A stretch of DNA of 64,000 nt from Candidatus Nomurabacteria bacterium (GTDB lineage Bacteria; Patescibacteriota; Minisyncoccia; Phycocordibacterales; UBA10002): the NCBI GenBank assembly GCA_943354745.1, contig CALRDB010000002.1, positions 3,747 to 67,746 on the forward strand, written 5' to 3'. Positions 1 to 7,047 of this stretch are shown here, in pieces. The position numbers and the translations under genes are program-made. Within the stretch, counting starts at the first letter, position 1, and every line of letters starts with the position of its first letter. Under the pieces are notes generated by a model. That model did no database searches and was not told where the DNA came from. It was given only the letters and a program-made list of their open reading frames with translations.

Positions 1-2
1 CA

Positions 3-401
3 GGGAAAGTTATCGTCACTGAAAATTCAGGAACAGCCAGTAAGGGAAAAGTAGACCGAAGCCTTGGCTATAATCTATTTAATAAAAATCTCCGAATGGT
101 CATCCTGGTCAATGGTGGCTCTGCTTCCGCATCGGAAATTCTTGCCGGAGCACTCCAGCAACATGGAGTTGCTCAGCTTGTCGGAACACAAACATTCGGT
201 AAAGGATCGGTCCAACAACTGATTAAGGTAACTCCAGAAACATCACTCAAAGTAACCGTAGCGCGTTGGTTTACACCCAATGGCACCTCTATTTCTCTCA
301 AAGGAATCACCCCTGATGTAGTGGTGAAGATGACACCAGAGGATATCGAGAAGAAACGCGACCCCCAACTAGAGAAAGCTATTGAACTACTCAACAAATA
401 G
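3..401 (+). CDS. C-terminal part of S41 carboxyl-terminal processing peptidase (partial)
   Basis: The reading frame enters at the window edge and ends at 401, so only the last ~132 residues are seen. They contain the S41 catalytic core: the serine motif GGSASASEI followed about 27 residues later by GKGSVQ, whose lysine is the general base. The C-terminal KGITPDVVV stretch is typical of Ctp proteins. The family cleaves exported or periplasmic proteins near their C-termini and usually carries an upstream signal/TM segment and PDZ domain, which would lie outside the window. Family is certain; the substrate cannot be told. Confidence 0.9.
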   Translation, partial: GKVIVTENSGTASKGKVDRSLGYNLFNKNLRMVILVNGGSASASEILAGALQQHGVAQLVGTQTFGKGSVQQLIKVTPETSLKVTVARWFTPNGTSISLKGITPDVVVKMTPEDIEKKRDPQLEKAIELLNK

Positions 402-496
402 TCGACAACTAAACTACGAATGACAAAAAGAGAAAGATGGGGTATCCTCTTAGGGTTATCAAGGTATCGGTTATTCAGCTATAAATTGTTGCTTCT

Positions 497-940
497 ATGA
501 AAATAGTGCTACTTAAAGATATTGCGGGTGTTGGCCGAAGAAACGAAGTTAAGAACGTATCCGATGGATACGCGCTTAATATGCTTATCCCGAATAAACT
601 TGCCGTCGTTGGAACACCATCAGCCATAGCCCATGCCGCACGACTAAAGGCAGAACAAGAAGGGGAGCGTAAATTGCAGGAAAATCTATTACTTAAGAAT
701 TTCTCCTCACTCGAAGGAGTGGAAATAGAGCTCACCGAAAAAGCTAACGAGAAAGGACACTTGTTCGCCAGCGTTCATACCAGCACAATTGCCTCTGAGC
801 TAAAAAAGCAAAAAGGCATCGATGTCCTTCCTGATTTCTTGCACGTTGAAAAGCCTATTAAGGAAATCGGCGCTCATACGATTACCGTAAAGGCGCACGA
901 CAAGACAGGGACATTTTCTCTCGTGATAAAAGCGCTCTAA
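497..940 (+). CDS. rplI: 50S ribosomal protein bL9
   Basis: 147 residues, the normal bL9 length. The N-terminal signature MKIVLLKDIAGVGRRNEV and the long central helix followed by a C-terminal domain are clear. bL9 binds 23S rRNA domain V and projects from the L1 side of the large subunit. It follows the ctp gene by 95 bp and converges with rpmA; a strong shared hairpin separates the two. Several CPR lineages lack bL9, so its presence is a small taxonomic clue. Confidence 0.97.
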   Translation: MKIVLLKDIAGVGRRNEVKNVSDGYALNMLIPNKLAVVGTPSAIAHAARLKAEQEGERKLQENLLLKNFSSLEGVEIELTEKANEKGHLFASVHTSTIASELKKQKGIDVLPDFLHVEKPIKEIGAHTITVKAHDKTGTFSLVIKAL

Positions 941-1000
941 TAAGCCGAGTTACAGAAAAGCGCTTGACCCTGGGGCAAACCCCCAGCAGAACCGAAATTA

Positions 1001-1036
1001 AAAACTCCCCCTCAATAGAAACGAGGGGGAGTTTTT
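1001..1036. terminator. Bidirectional rho-independent terminator between rplI and rpmA
   Basis: An A-rich 5' arm, a CTCCCCCTC...GAGGGGGAG-type stem with a short loop and a T-run on the plus strand; the flanking A-run gives the T-run on the minus strand. It sits between two convergent genes and can stop both. Confidence 0.9.
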
Positions 1037-1047
1037 AATTTTATTTC

Positions 1048-1320
1048 TTATTGAACACTCACTTCTTTTCGCATCACCATACGCCCGTCATATTTGATCT
1101 TGCGTCGATTTTTGAAGGAGACAATACCGTCTTTATCGGCAAAGAGGGTGTGGTCCTTGCCCACTGAGACGTTCTTGCCGGGAAGAACCTTGGTGCCTCG
1201 CTGACGGATGATAATGTTTCCGGTCTTTGCTTTTTGACCAGCATGCAATTTAACCCCGAGGTAATGTGGGTTTGATCCTGTTAGGTTTTTTGCGGTCCCG
1301 CCGGCTTTTTTGTGTGCCAT
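1048..1320 (-). CDS. rpmA: 50S ribosomal protein bL27
   Basis: 90 residues. It begins MAHKKAGGTAKN, the conserved N-terminal arm that reaches the peptidyl-transferase centre, and contains the bL27 core (RQRGTKVLPGKNV). No N-terminal leader requiring proteolytic removal (as in Firmicutes) is present. Its usual neighbour rplU is not seen here, so it is a stand-alone gene ending at the shared terminator. Confidence 0.98.
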   Translation of the reverse strand: MAHKKAGGTAKNLTGSNPHYLGVKLHAGQKAKTGNIIIRQRGTKVLPGKNVSVGKDHTLFADKDGIVSFKNRRKIKYDGRMVMRKEVSVQ

Positions 1321-1428
1321 GGTAAGAAGAGGTAATTAGTAGACAGTATGTATATAAATAGAGGGAGAACGTGGCCTCGAATAAGCTTCGTCTACCTACT
1401 AAGTACCAGTTACTATATACTTAGTTGC

Positions 1429-1869
1429 ATGAATATACCCGAAGTAAGGGAAAAAATCAAGTTGTTGCAGGACCGTCTTAACACTCGGGAACTATACACC
1501 GTTTTACTGATTTTAGTCGTTGGTTTTGGCTCTTTTGGACTTGGTAGACTTTCAACGATTCGGGAAGGGAAGCCGCCTGTCCTTGTTGAACAGGCAAATA
1601 CTCCTATTCTTTCCACTCCGAATTCACCCGAAGGGAACACAGTGGTGGTAACACCCCCTTCTAAAAGTACAGGGCTAGCAGCAGTTCATTCTGCTACACC
1701 CGCCTCAGGTGGACAGCTTGTGGCCTCAAAGGGCGGAACAAAGTACTATTTCCCTTGGTGTGGTAGTGCTGCGCGCATTTCTGAAGCGAACAAAATCTGG
1801 TTCAATTCAGTGGAGGAAGCACGGAAGGCAGGGTATACACCAGCATCAAATTGCAAAGGACTGAAGTAG
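1429..1869 (+). CDS. Membrane-anchored protein with Ada-type zinc-binding-like C-terminal domain
   Basis: 146 residues from the ATG at 1429. An in-frame ATG at 1348 exists, but its extension looks non-coding. Order: short N-terminal helix, one TM segment around residues 24-41, a Pro/Thr/Ser-rich linker, then a C-terminal module with YYFPWCG...RISEANKIWF...AGYTPASNC. That spacing matches the small Ada metal-binding fold often found at the end of exported bacterial proteins. Only two cysteines are visible, so metal binding is uncertain. Likely a single-pass surface protein of unknown role. Confidence 0.75.
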   Translation: MNIPEVREKIKLLQDRLNTRELYTVLLILVVGFGSFGLGRLSTIREGKPPVLVEQANTPILSTPNSPEGNTVVVTPPSKSTGLAAVHSATPASGGQLVASKGGTKYYFPWCGSAARISEANKIWFNSVEEARKAGYTPASNCKGLK

Positions 1870-1911
1870 TGGGTAGTTTGTAGTTGGTAGAAGAATCGGA
1901 GTTTTATTCGC

Positions 1912-2205
1912 ATGCGCAATTCGCTAAACATATCTACAATGAAATATACAAGGGACATAGTGCTGACGGTATTGGGGTGGGCGTTTATCGTTATCGGAAT
2001 CCTCGGCATCTTTTTGCCGTTCCTGCAGGGCATTCTCTTTATTGTTATTGGTGTATATCTTCTTTCAATCGGTTCGCCGAAAGCCCATGCAAAATTACAT
2101 GCGATGTATATCGCGTTCAAGATGCGCTTTCCCCGCGCCGCGTTTACACTGGTAAAAGTTGAAAAAAAGTGGGAGGATATGATTTCCCGTTGGCGTCGTC
2201 CATGA
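1912..2205 (+). CDS. Small PGPGW-like two-TM membrane protein
   Basis: 97 residues, or 88 if the ATG at 1939 is used. Two closely spaced hydrophobic segments (about residues 17-32 and 36-52) carry the pattern GWAFIVIGILGIFLP...GVYLLS, resembling the PGPGW/DUF454-type membrane proteins. A basic amphipathic C-terminal tail follows. Function unknown. The gene lies 42 bp after the preceding one and may be co-transcribed. Confidence 0.75.
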   Translation: MRNSLNISTMKYTRDIVLTVLGWAFIVIGILGIFLPFLQGILFIVIGVYLLSIGSPKAHAKLHAMYIAFKMRFPRAAFTLVKVEKKWEDMISRWRRP

Positions 2206-2215
2206 AGGTTTGTTC

Positions 2216-2276
2216 TTCTTTCCCCTTTTCAAAGGGGAAGTACCGAGTCTGCGAGGGGTAGGGGTTTTGAAAAGGA
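2216..2276. repeat. Dispersed CCCCTTTTCAAAGGGG palindromic element (intergenic copy)
   Basis: Contains an inverted repeat CCCCTTTTCAAAGGGG, then a segment around CCGAGTCTGCGAGG, then a GGGGTTTTGAAAAGG end. The same modules (CGCAGACTCGG, paired with GGGG/CCCC arms) occur on the opposite strand inside truB at about 30258-30449. This marks it as a copy of a dispersed palindromic repeat. Confidence 0.7.
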
Positions 2277-2304
2277 ATTCAGCACATATATCGTTAGGTA
2301 GCAT

Positions 2305-2378
2305 GTGCGTTTAGCTCAGTTGGTTAGAGCGTGCGATTCACATTCGCAAGGTCGCAGGTTCGATTCCTGCAACGCGCA
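2305..2378 (+). tRNA. tRNA-Val (anticodon CAC)
   Basis: Full cloverleaf: acceptor GTGCGTT pairs with AACGCGC (one G-T pair), D-arm TAGCTCAG...GAGC, anticodon stem TGCGA/TCGCA with loop TTCACAT (anticodon CAC), and T-arm GCAGG-TTCGATT-CCTGC. CCA is not encoded. The CapA-like start codon begins two bases after the discriminator, so tRNA 3' processing would leave an almost leaderless mRNA. Confidence 0.93.
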
Positions 2379-2380
2379 TT

Positions 2381-3382
2381 ATGAGTTTCTGGGTTACACG
2401 TGTCTCTAAGTTTTTGGTACTCGCACTTGCGATCCTTTTTGTTACTTGTACCGTGATGATTGCTTCTGAACATACCGTAACTATAGAGAAGGCGAGAACT
2501 CCAAAAGTGGTACAAAAATCAAATGAAATTAGAATGGTTTTCGTCGGAGATATCATGCTCTCCCGAAACATCGGGGAGACAATAGCGAAAAAGAAAGATC
2601 CGACGTTTTTCTTCGCCTCGACTACCGAGTTTCTAAAATCCGCCGACATTACCTTTGGAAATCTTGAAAACCCTGTCTCAACCAGAGGAATAAGATCGGG
2701 AAGTATCTATTCGTTCCGCGCAGACCCGCAAACACTCCAAGGGCTCACATCAGCGGGTTTTAATGTCGTCTCTATCGCCAACAACCATATTTGGGACTAT
2801 GGCAAACAAGCATTCAAGGATACTCTGTCGAATCTATTGGAAAACGACATTGGTGCTGTTGGTGGGGGAGAGAACTACGCTGAAGCCCATACGCCTAAAA
2901 TACTCGTGGTAGGGAAGACACGTATAGCATTTCTGGCCTATACCAACCTCATCTCTCCGAAGCTAGGGCTTGCAAGTTCCACTCCCGCAATTTCAAGATA
3001 CGACGACACTATTCTTCAGACTGATATTACCGAAGCCAAAAAAGTGTCTGACTTTGTCGTGGTTTCCTTTCACTGGGGGGATGAATACCAAACCAAGCAC
3101 AATCCCGAGCAGGAGAGGGTGGGGAAGTTCGTCATAGATGCGGGTGCGAATCTCGTCATCGGACACCATCCGCATGTCGTACAGGAGGTTGAGGAATATA
3201 ACGGGGGATATATCGCCTACAGTCTCGGCAATTTCATCTTCGACCAGAATTTTTCAAAGGACACGAAACACGGACTCGCGCTAGTCGTTACACTAAAGGA
3301 CGACAAAATCATCTCCGTTGATAAAAAAGAAGTCTCTTTCGCTGATGGCTATCACCCTTATTTTGCCGAACATAATAAATAA
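2381..3382 (+). CDS. CapA-family (PGA_cap) metallophosphoesterase-like protein, membrane-anchored
   Basis: 333 residues. An N-terminal TM/signal anchor (about 8-28) is followed by a PGA_cap domain: GDIMLSR (56-62), FGNLENP (~92-98), ANNHIWDYG (~133-141), HWGDE (231-235) and GHHPH (261-265), the metal-ligand motifs of the calcineurin-like fold. The family includes CapA of poly-gamma-glutamate synthesis, but the rest of a cap operon is missing, so an envelope polymer role is only a guess. The ATG lies just after the tRNA-Val 3' end with no room for a Shine-Dalgarno site outside the tRNA. Confidence 0.88.
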   Translation: MSFWVTRVSKFLVLALAILFVTCTVMIASEHTVTIEKARTPKVVQKSNEIRMVFVGDIMLSRNIGETIAKKKDPTFFFASTTEFLKSADITFGNLENPVSTRGIRSGSIYSFRADPQTLQGLTSAGFNVVSIANNHIWDYGKQAFKDTLSNLLENDIGAVGGGENYAEAHTPKILVVGKTRIAFLAYTNLISPKLGLASSTPAISRYDDTILQTDITEAKKVSDFVVVSFHWGDEYQTKHNPEQERVGKFVIDAGANLVIGHHPHVVQEVEEYNGGYIAYSLGNFIFDQNFSKDTKHGLALVVTLKDDKIISVDKKEVSFADGYHPYFAEHNK

Positions 3383-3508
3383 GGATCTTCAAACCGCAGC
3401 CACTTATGGGATGCCACAGCAAGTCATTGACGAATTAATTCAAGAGAGTATTCTAATGTGTATAACTGCCAACCTCGTAAAGCCGTTAAGTAACGCAAAC
3501 AAAAATAT

Positions 3509-3901
3509 ATGAAAAACGCTTTTGAAAGTTCGCCAGAAACAGTAGCGAGTGCTCAACCCGAAAATAGAGCCGAGGTTAGTGCCGCTGAATTAAAAGTAAA
3601 GTATCAACTGACGGACGAAACTTGTAATCTCCCCGAGGAATCGGAGGAAAGAGTTAGCAGAATCCTAGCGGAAAGAGAACGACTCGAACGTATCCATAGA
3701 GGTTTTACAAGAGAAATCCCGGAGATTCAAGTTGCTTTGAGGTTGCCGGAGGACGACCCTCATTTTAAAGGTATGAGAACCAGCCCGAATGCTTATAGGA
3801 TGCGACTACAGGAGTGCCAAACCGCTCTTCCCCTCGTTTTTGATCGTATCAAGGAACTTGAATCAAGGAGTAAGAAAGTGCTTATTCCTTTCCAAGAATA
3901 G
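3509..3901 (+). CDS. Hypothetical helical protein
   Basis: 130 residues, highly charged and Glu/Arg-rich, predicted mostly helical with a possible coiled coil around residues 44-70. No motif is recognised. It starts 126 bp after the capA stop and is followed by a good terminator at 3912, which supports it as a real transcription unit. A 64-residue overlapping frame upstream (3318-3512) looks like a shadow. Confidence 0.6.
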   Translation: MKNAFESSPETVASAQPENRAEVSAAELKVKYQLTDETCNLPEESEERVSRILAERERLERIHRGFTREIPEIQVALRLPEDDPHFKGMRTSPNAYRMRLQECQTALPLVFDRIKELESRSKKVLIPFQE

Positions 3902-3911
3902 GCCCTCCTAT

Positions 3912-3935
3912 AAAAGCCGCCATATGGCGGCTTTT
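3912..3935 (+). terminator. Rho-independent terminator
   Basis: AAAAGCCGCC-AT-ATGGCGGCTTTT-type stem followed by T-rich sequence, ten bases after the stop of the upstream hypothetical gene. Confidence 0.85.
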
Positions 3936-3964
3936 ACCTTTCTTTGCTAAAGTAGTTCACACTA

Positions 3965-4035
3965 CGGGATGTAGTATAACGGTAGTATCTACGATTCGGG
4001 TTCGTAGGGTCCGAGTTCAAATCTCGGCATCCCGA
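3965..4035 (+). tRNA. tRNA-Pro (anticodon CGG)
   Basis: Acceptor CGGGATG/CATCCCG, anticodon stem TACGA/TCGTA with loop TTCGGGT (anticodon CGG) and T-arm CCGAG-TTCAAAT-CTCGG. The D-arm is short. No encoded CCA. As with tRNA-Val, a protein start codon (4037) follows within two bases. Confidence 0.92.
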
Positions 4036-4036
4036 C

Positions 4037-4636
4037 ATGATAATTGTCGACGTAGAATCAACCGGCGTAGATGCCAAACTAAACTCGCTCCTTTCGGTAG
4101 GGGCGCTGGATTTTGATAATCCCGAGAATCAGTTCTATATGGAATGCCGGGCGTTTGAGGGAGCGCACGTGGAAAAAGAAGCACTTGTGGTAGCAGGATT
4201 TAATGAAATCCAAATCCATGACCAAACAAAAAAAACGGACAGGGAAGTGGTGATCGCTTTTTTGGCATGGATGAAGACCTGCAAGGAATGGACCCTTGTG
4301 GGACAAAATCCATCATTTGACCGCGACTTCTTAGAAAAAACTGCCCACCGGTATCATATCGATTGGCCTCTCGCTCATAGGACGATTGATCTTCATTCGA
4401 TTGCCTATTTTGAGCTTCTCAAAGCAGGGAAGGAGATTCCTCGCAAGAATAACCATACCGCCCTCAACCTCGATAGGATTCTAGAACAGGTAGGTCTACC
4501 CACTCGTACTAAAAGCCATAACGCACTCGATGACTCAAAGCTCGAAGCAGAAGCATTTTCAAGATTACTTAATGGAAAGGGACTTTTGACCCAATATAGC
4601 CATTTCCCGATACCATCCAACGCAAAAAAGTCCTAG
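4037..4636 (+). CDS. DEDDh-type 3'-5' exonuclease (RNase T / DnaQ-like)
   Basis: 199 residues. Exo I motif VDVESTGVD (4-12), Exo II around GQNPSFDRDF (~93-102) and Exo III HNALDDSKLEA (~161-171) give the DEDDh set. The length fits a free-standing exonuclease rather than a polymerase subunit. Substrate (DNA proofreading, tRNA 3' trimming or small RNA degradation) cannot be decided. Its position directly 3' of a tRNA suggests co-transcription, which makes an RNA-processing role attractive but unproven. Confidence 0.85.
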   Translation: MIIVDVESTGVDAKLNSLLSVGALDFDNPENQFYMECRAFEGAHVEKEALVVAGFNEIQIHDQTKKTDREVVIAFLAWMKTCKEWTLVGQNPSFDRDFLEKTAHRYHIDWPLAHRTIDLHSIAYFELLKAGKEIPRKNNHTALNLDRILEQVGLPTRTKSHNALDDSKLEAEAFSRLLNGKGLLTQYSHFPIPSNAKKS

Positions 4637-4666
4637 GACGGCTAAGAATATAGGTTTTAGAAATAC

Positions 4667-4696
4667 AAAAATACGGCTCTATAGAGCCGTATTTTT
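4667..4696. terminator. Rho-independent terminator
   Basis: Perfect stem AATACGGCTCTA/TAGAGCCGTATT flanked by A-run and T-run, 30 bp after the exonuclease stop. Confidence 0.9.
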
Positions 4697-4729
4697 GTAT
4701 TGACGTAGTCTTAAAAACGTGTGGAATTA

Positions 4730-4789
4730 TTGACAGACTGGCTGAGGCGTGCTAGTATATAGAAGCAATCAGACGAGAGTCTGGTTGCT
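4730..4789 (+). promoter_or_regulatory. Sigma-70 promoter with hairpin at the predicted transcript 5' end
   Basis: TTGACA at 4730-4735, 17-bp spacer, TAGTAT at 4753-4758. The predicted start near 4764 coincides with a hairpin of exactly 11 bp with a GAGA loop (4764-4789, one T-G pair), followed by G then five T. It can act as a 5' cap-like stabilising hairpin or an immediate attenuator for the downstream lysin gene. Its 11-4-11 geometry equals that of the hairpins in the 41-49 kb arrays. Confidence 0.7.
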
Positions 4790-4911
4790 GTTTTTAATCA
4801 CCGAGAACCTTGGAATTTTTCAAAGGTACTCAGATGAAATCTCCATTCGAACGGTCCAAGATTATCTTGGAGACGAGTGCGAGAAAAACGTAATACGAAC
4901 TTTTAAAAAAT

Positions 4912-5376
4912 ATGATAGAACTTACTACTAGTTTTGTACTCCTACTTGGAAGCCTTTACGGCGGAGTATCGGCTACCGCCGAAACCCCTCCGAAAGGACC
5001 TGTACCCGTAGAGCAAGCTATGGCTAACCAGCCGGTTACGCTTGAATCGTACATCCGCGAGTATTTCAAGGATACGCCTATTATGGCGGAGATTGCAAAA
5101 TGCGAGTCACGATTCAGACATCTCGGTAGGAACGGCAAAGTGCTTCGCGGTGAACTAACCGTGGAAGATCTTGGTGTCATGCAGATCAACGAATTTTATC
5201 ACGAGGATACTGCAAAGGTGCTTGGATTTGACCTCCACACACTTGATGGGAACCTTGCGTATGCTAAATGGCTTTATGCAAAAGAAGGAACCGTTCCTTG
5301 GTACTCGTCTGCTAAGTGTTGGCAGAAATCAGACACTATCGCCAAAACGGATATAAGGCTAGCAAAAATCAACTAA
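4912..5376 (+). CDS. Secreted lytic transglycosylase-like (SLT fold) protein
   Basis: 154 residues. A signal peptide (about 1-22, ending SATAE) is followed by a compact SLT domain: IAKCESRF (catalytic-type Glu in CES), GVMQIN, and NLAYAKWLYAKEG...WYSSAKCW. Two cysteines may form a disulphide. It probably cleaves peptidoglycan outside the membrane. Small free-standing SLT domains are common in CPR genomes. The 5' leader of ~145 nt begins with the hairpin at 4764. A 60-residue frame at 4749-4931 overlapping the start is probably non-coding. Confidence 0.87.
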   Translation: MIELTTSFVLLLGSLYGGVSATAETPPKGPVPVEQAMANQPVTLESYIREYFKDTPIMAEIAKCESRFRHLGRNGKVLRGELTVEDLGVMQINEFYHEDTAKVLGFDLHTLDGNLAYAKWLYAKEGTVPWYSSAKCWQKSDTIAKTDIRLAKIN

Positions 5377-5380
5377 CTTC

Positions 5381-5410
5381 AAAAACTCCCCGAGTAATCG
5401 GGGAGTTTTT
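5381..5410. terminator. Bidirectional rho-independent terminator
   Basis: AAAAACTCCCCGA/TCGGGGAGTTTTT stem between the convergent lysin gene and recombinase fragment. Gene direction switches here from rightward to leftward. Confidence 0.93.
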
Positions 5411-5416
5411 GTTTGC

Positions 5417-5650
5417 CTATGATTTGAGCTTTTTGAGCGGATGGAACTCTTTGTGAGTGCTTTCAGCATATTTATCTGAAGCATTCACGTACCGTGTTGT
5501 TGTTTGTAACGATTCATGCCCGAGGAGTATCTGGATAGCGGCAGGATTAGCGCCTTGTCCAGCAAGATAGGTAGCAAAGCCGTGGCGAAATGAATGCGCG
5601 GAGGTAGGAACAATGATACCAAGAAGCTCCTTATACCGTTTAATTTTCAT
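5417..5650 (-). pseudogene. C-terminal fragment of a second tyrosine recombinase
   Basis: 77 residues holding only the end of an integrase catalytic domain: HSFRHGFAT (HxxR), LLGHESLQTTTRYV (second His and the Tyr nucleophile). The N-terminal core-binding domain and first catalytic Arg/Lys are missing. It lies 15 bp downstream of a complete Xer gene and differs from that gene's own C-terminus, so it is the remnant of a second recombinase, not a frameshifted end of the first. Could still be expressed as a small protein, but no catalytic function is expected. Confidence 0.75.
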
Positions 5651-5665
5651 CTGAAGGTAGTTGGT

Positions 5666-6613
5666 TTATAGTCCTTCTCCTCCATGGAATTTTTTATGAA
5701 TGTCTCGTAAATGCTTTGACGTAACGTGCGTATAGATTTGGGTGGTCGCGATATTGCGATGACCTAAAAACTCTTGCACAACACGCAGGTCAACCCCCTT
5801 GGTCATTAAATCAGTCGCGAATGAGTGTCTGAGTGTGTGTGGGGTCGCCAAAAAAGGGATTCCAGCCATCTTTGAGTACTTTTCGACGACAAGCTCTACA
5901 CCACGGACCGAGAGACGGCGGGAGTCCTTTTTCGGACCTTTAAAATTGATAAAGAGGGCATTGTCACTGTCATCGCGACCTTTAATATATGCCTTGAGCC
6001 AATGTAAGGCTCGATCGGAGAAATAGACCGTTCGGGGATGTCCGCCTTTGCCTATGACGCCAAGTTCAAGGTCTTCCTTGTTTAACGAGCTTGCAAGCTG
6101 CTTTAGATCAAGCGCGACAAGCTCGGCAACGCGCAACCCCGTACTGAAAAGCACTTCAAGAATGGCACGGTCTCGCCGTCCCGCTGCTGTTTTGATGTCG
6201 GGTGCATCAAAAAACCTTCGAAGCTGCTCAATATCGAAAAACTTAATAAGGTGCTCCTTCCGGTTCTTTGGAAGCTTTATTTTCTCCGTGGGGACCGTCG
6301 GAATATTCTTCTCATGAAAAAACGCTACAAACGACCGCAGGGCGATAAGGTACAGGCTCTGTGTCACCGGATGAAGGGTCGCGGAGGCCTTGCGGATCGC
6401 ATTGGGGCGACGTGAAAGCCAAACGCGATATTTTGAAATATGCTCATCGTTAAGCTTATCGGGGGAAAGCTTTTCCAAATTATTTTCTTTGAGCCATGCG
6501 AAAAATTTTTGCACGAACCGCGAATAATTTTTCACCGTGTTTATCGAGAGTCCTTTCTCGACTTCTGAATACTCCAGAAAATCGTTCAAATATTGGGGGA
6601 GTGGTTTGTACAT
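5666..6613 (-). CDS. Tyrosine recombinase of the XerC/XerD type
   Basis: 315 residues, normal for Xer. N-terminal SAM-like core-binding domain (1-110), catalytic domain with Arg161 (STGLRVAEL), Lys189, His259-x-x-Arg262 (HTLRHS), His285 (GHRN) and Tyr294 nucleophile (TQIYTH): a full active-site set. It probably resolves chromosome dimers. A dif-like 11-6-11 site lies 39 bp upstream of its start, and gene direction converges here, supporting a terminus role. Whether it works alone (XerH/XerS style) or with a partner is not shown in this window. Confidence 0.92.
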   Translation of the reverse strand: MYKPLPQYLNDFLEYSEVEKGLSINTVKNYSRFVQKFFAWLKENNLEKLSPDKLNDEHISKYRVWLSRRPNAIRKASATLHPVTQSLYLIALRSFVAFFHEKNIPTVPTEKIKLPKNRKEHLIKFFDIEQLRRFFDAPDIKTAAGRRDRAILEVLFSTGLRVAELVALDLKQLASSLNKEDLELGVIGKGGHPRTVYFSDRALHWLKAYIKGRDDSDNALFINFKGPKKDSRRLSVRGVELVVEKYSKMAGIPFLATPHTLRHSFATDLMTKGVDLRVVQEFLGHRNIATTQIYTHVTSKHLRDIHKKFHGGEGL

Positions 6614-6651
6614 TTTGAGGTTCTTAAGAGTGTCTTATTTTGCCCTAGTAA

Positions 6652-6679
6652 ATGTGGATTAACATATATTATACGAAGT
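6652..6679. other. Candidate dif recombination site
   Basis: On the minus strand, arm ACTTCGTATAA matches the XerC-arm pattern nnTnCGnATAA, then the 6-bp centre TATATG, then arm TTAATCCACAT, which agrees at about 6 of 11 positions with TTATGTTAAAT. 11-6-11 length, position directly upstream of xer, and local convergence of gene orientation all fit. The second arm is weak. Confidence 0.45.
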
Positions 6680-6692
6680 ACTGTCGCTTAGA

Positions 6693-6719
6693 GCAACGGG
6701 TGTTATCCACACCCGTTGC
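6693..6719. repeat. 11-5-11 hairpin with DnaA-box-like centre
   Basis: Perfect inverted repeat GCAACGGGTGT/ACACCCGTTGC with loop TATCC. The loop plus arm creates TTATCCACA, the consensus DnaA box. No T-run follows, so it is not an obvious terminator. Located 14 bp from the dif candidate. Confidence 0.5.
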
Positions 6720-6741
6720 ATCAGATCCCCTTCTGCTGTGT

Positions 6742-6969
6742 CTAGAGTAATCCGTTAATTTTATCCCAAATCCAAACTGCTGGCGCGACAATAAATGTAT
6801 TCCAAAGTTCTACCGTCAAACCCCAGACGTACACTAAATTTTCGTGCACCGTCGGCGAGTCGATAATGTCTTTAAGGTTGTAACCGAAAAAACCGAGCAC
6901 AATAAGTGCGATAACAATAAGCAGTATTAACTTGATAAACCCTCCCCTTCTATCGTGTGTGTTATTCAT
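6742..6969 (-). CDS. Small single-TM membrane protein
   Basis: 75 residues from the internal ATG (MNNTHDRRGG). One clear TM helix (about residues 13-31, KLILLIVIALIVLGFFGYN) and a second weakly hydrophobic aromatic segment near the C-terminus. No known family. It is in the same direction as, and 79 bp downstream of, the M23 gene. Confidence 0.6.
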   Translation of the reverse strand: MNNTHDRRGGFIKLILLIVIALIVLGFFGYNLKDIIDSPTVHENLVYVWGLTVELWNTFIVAPAVWIWDKINGLL

Positions 6970-7047
6970 ATCGTAATTATAAGTTAACCTCTTAATCATG
7001 CAAACTGTGTGGTCCGCGCCGTTGCCTCTCCCGCACTTTCGCATATA

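Noticed and set aside
3318..3512. 64-residue frame overlapping the capA end
   Set aside because: Overlaps the end of CapA in another frame and has no motif; probably a shadow.
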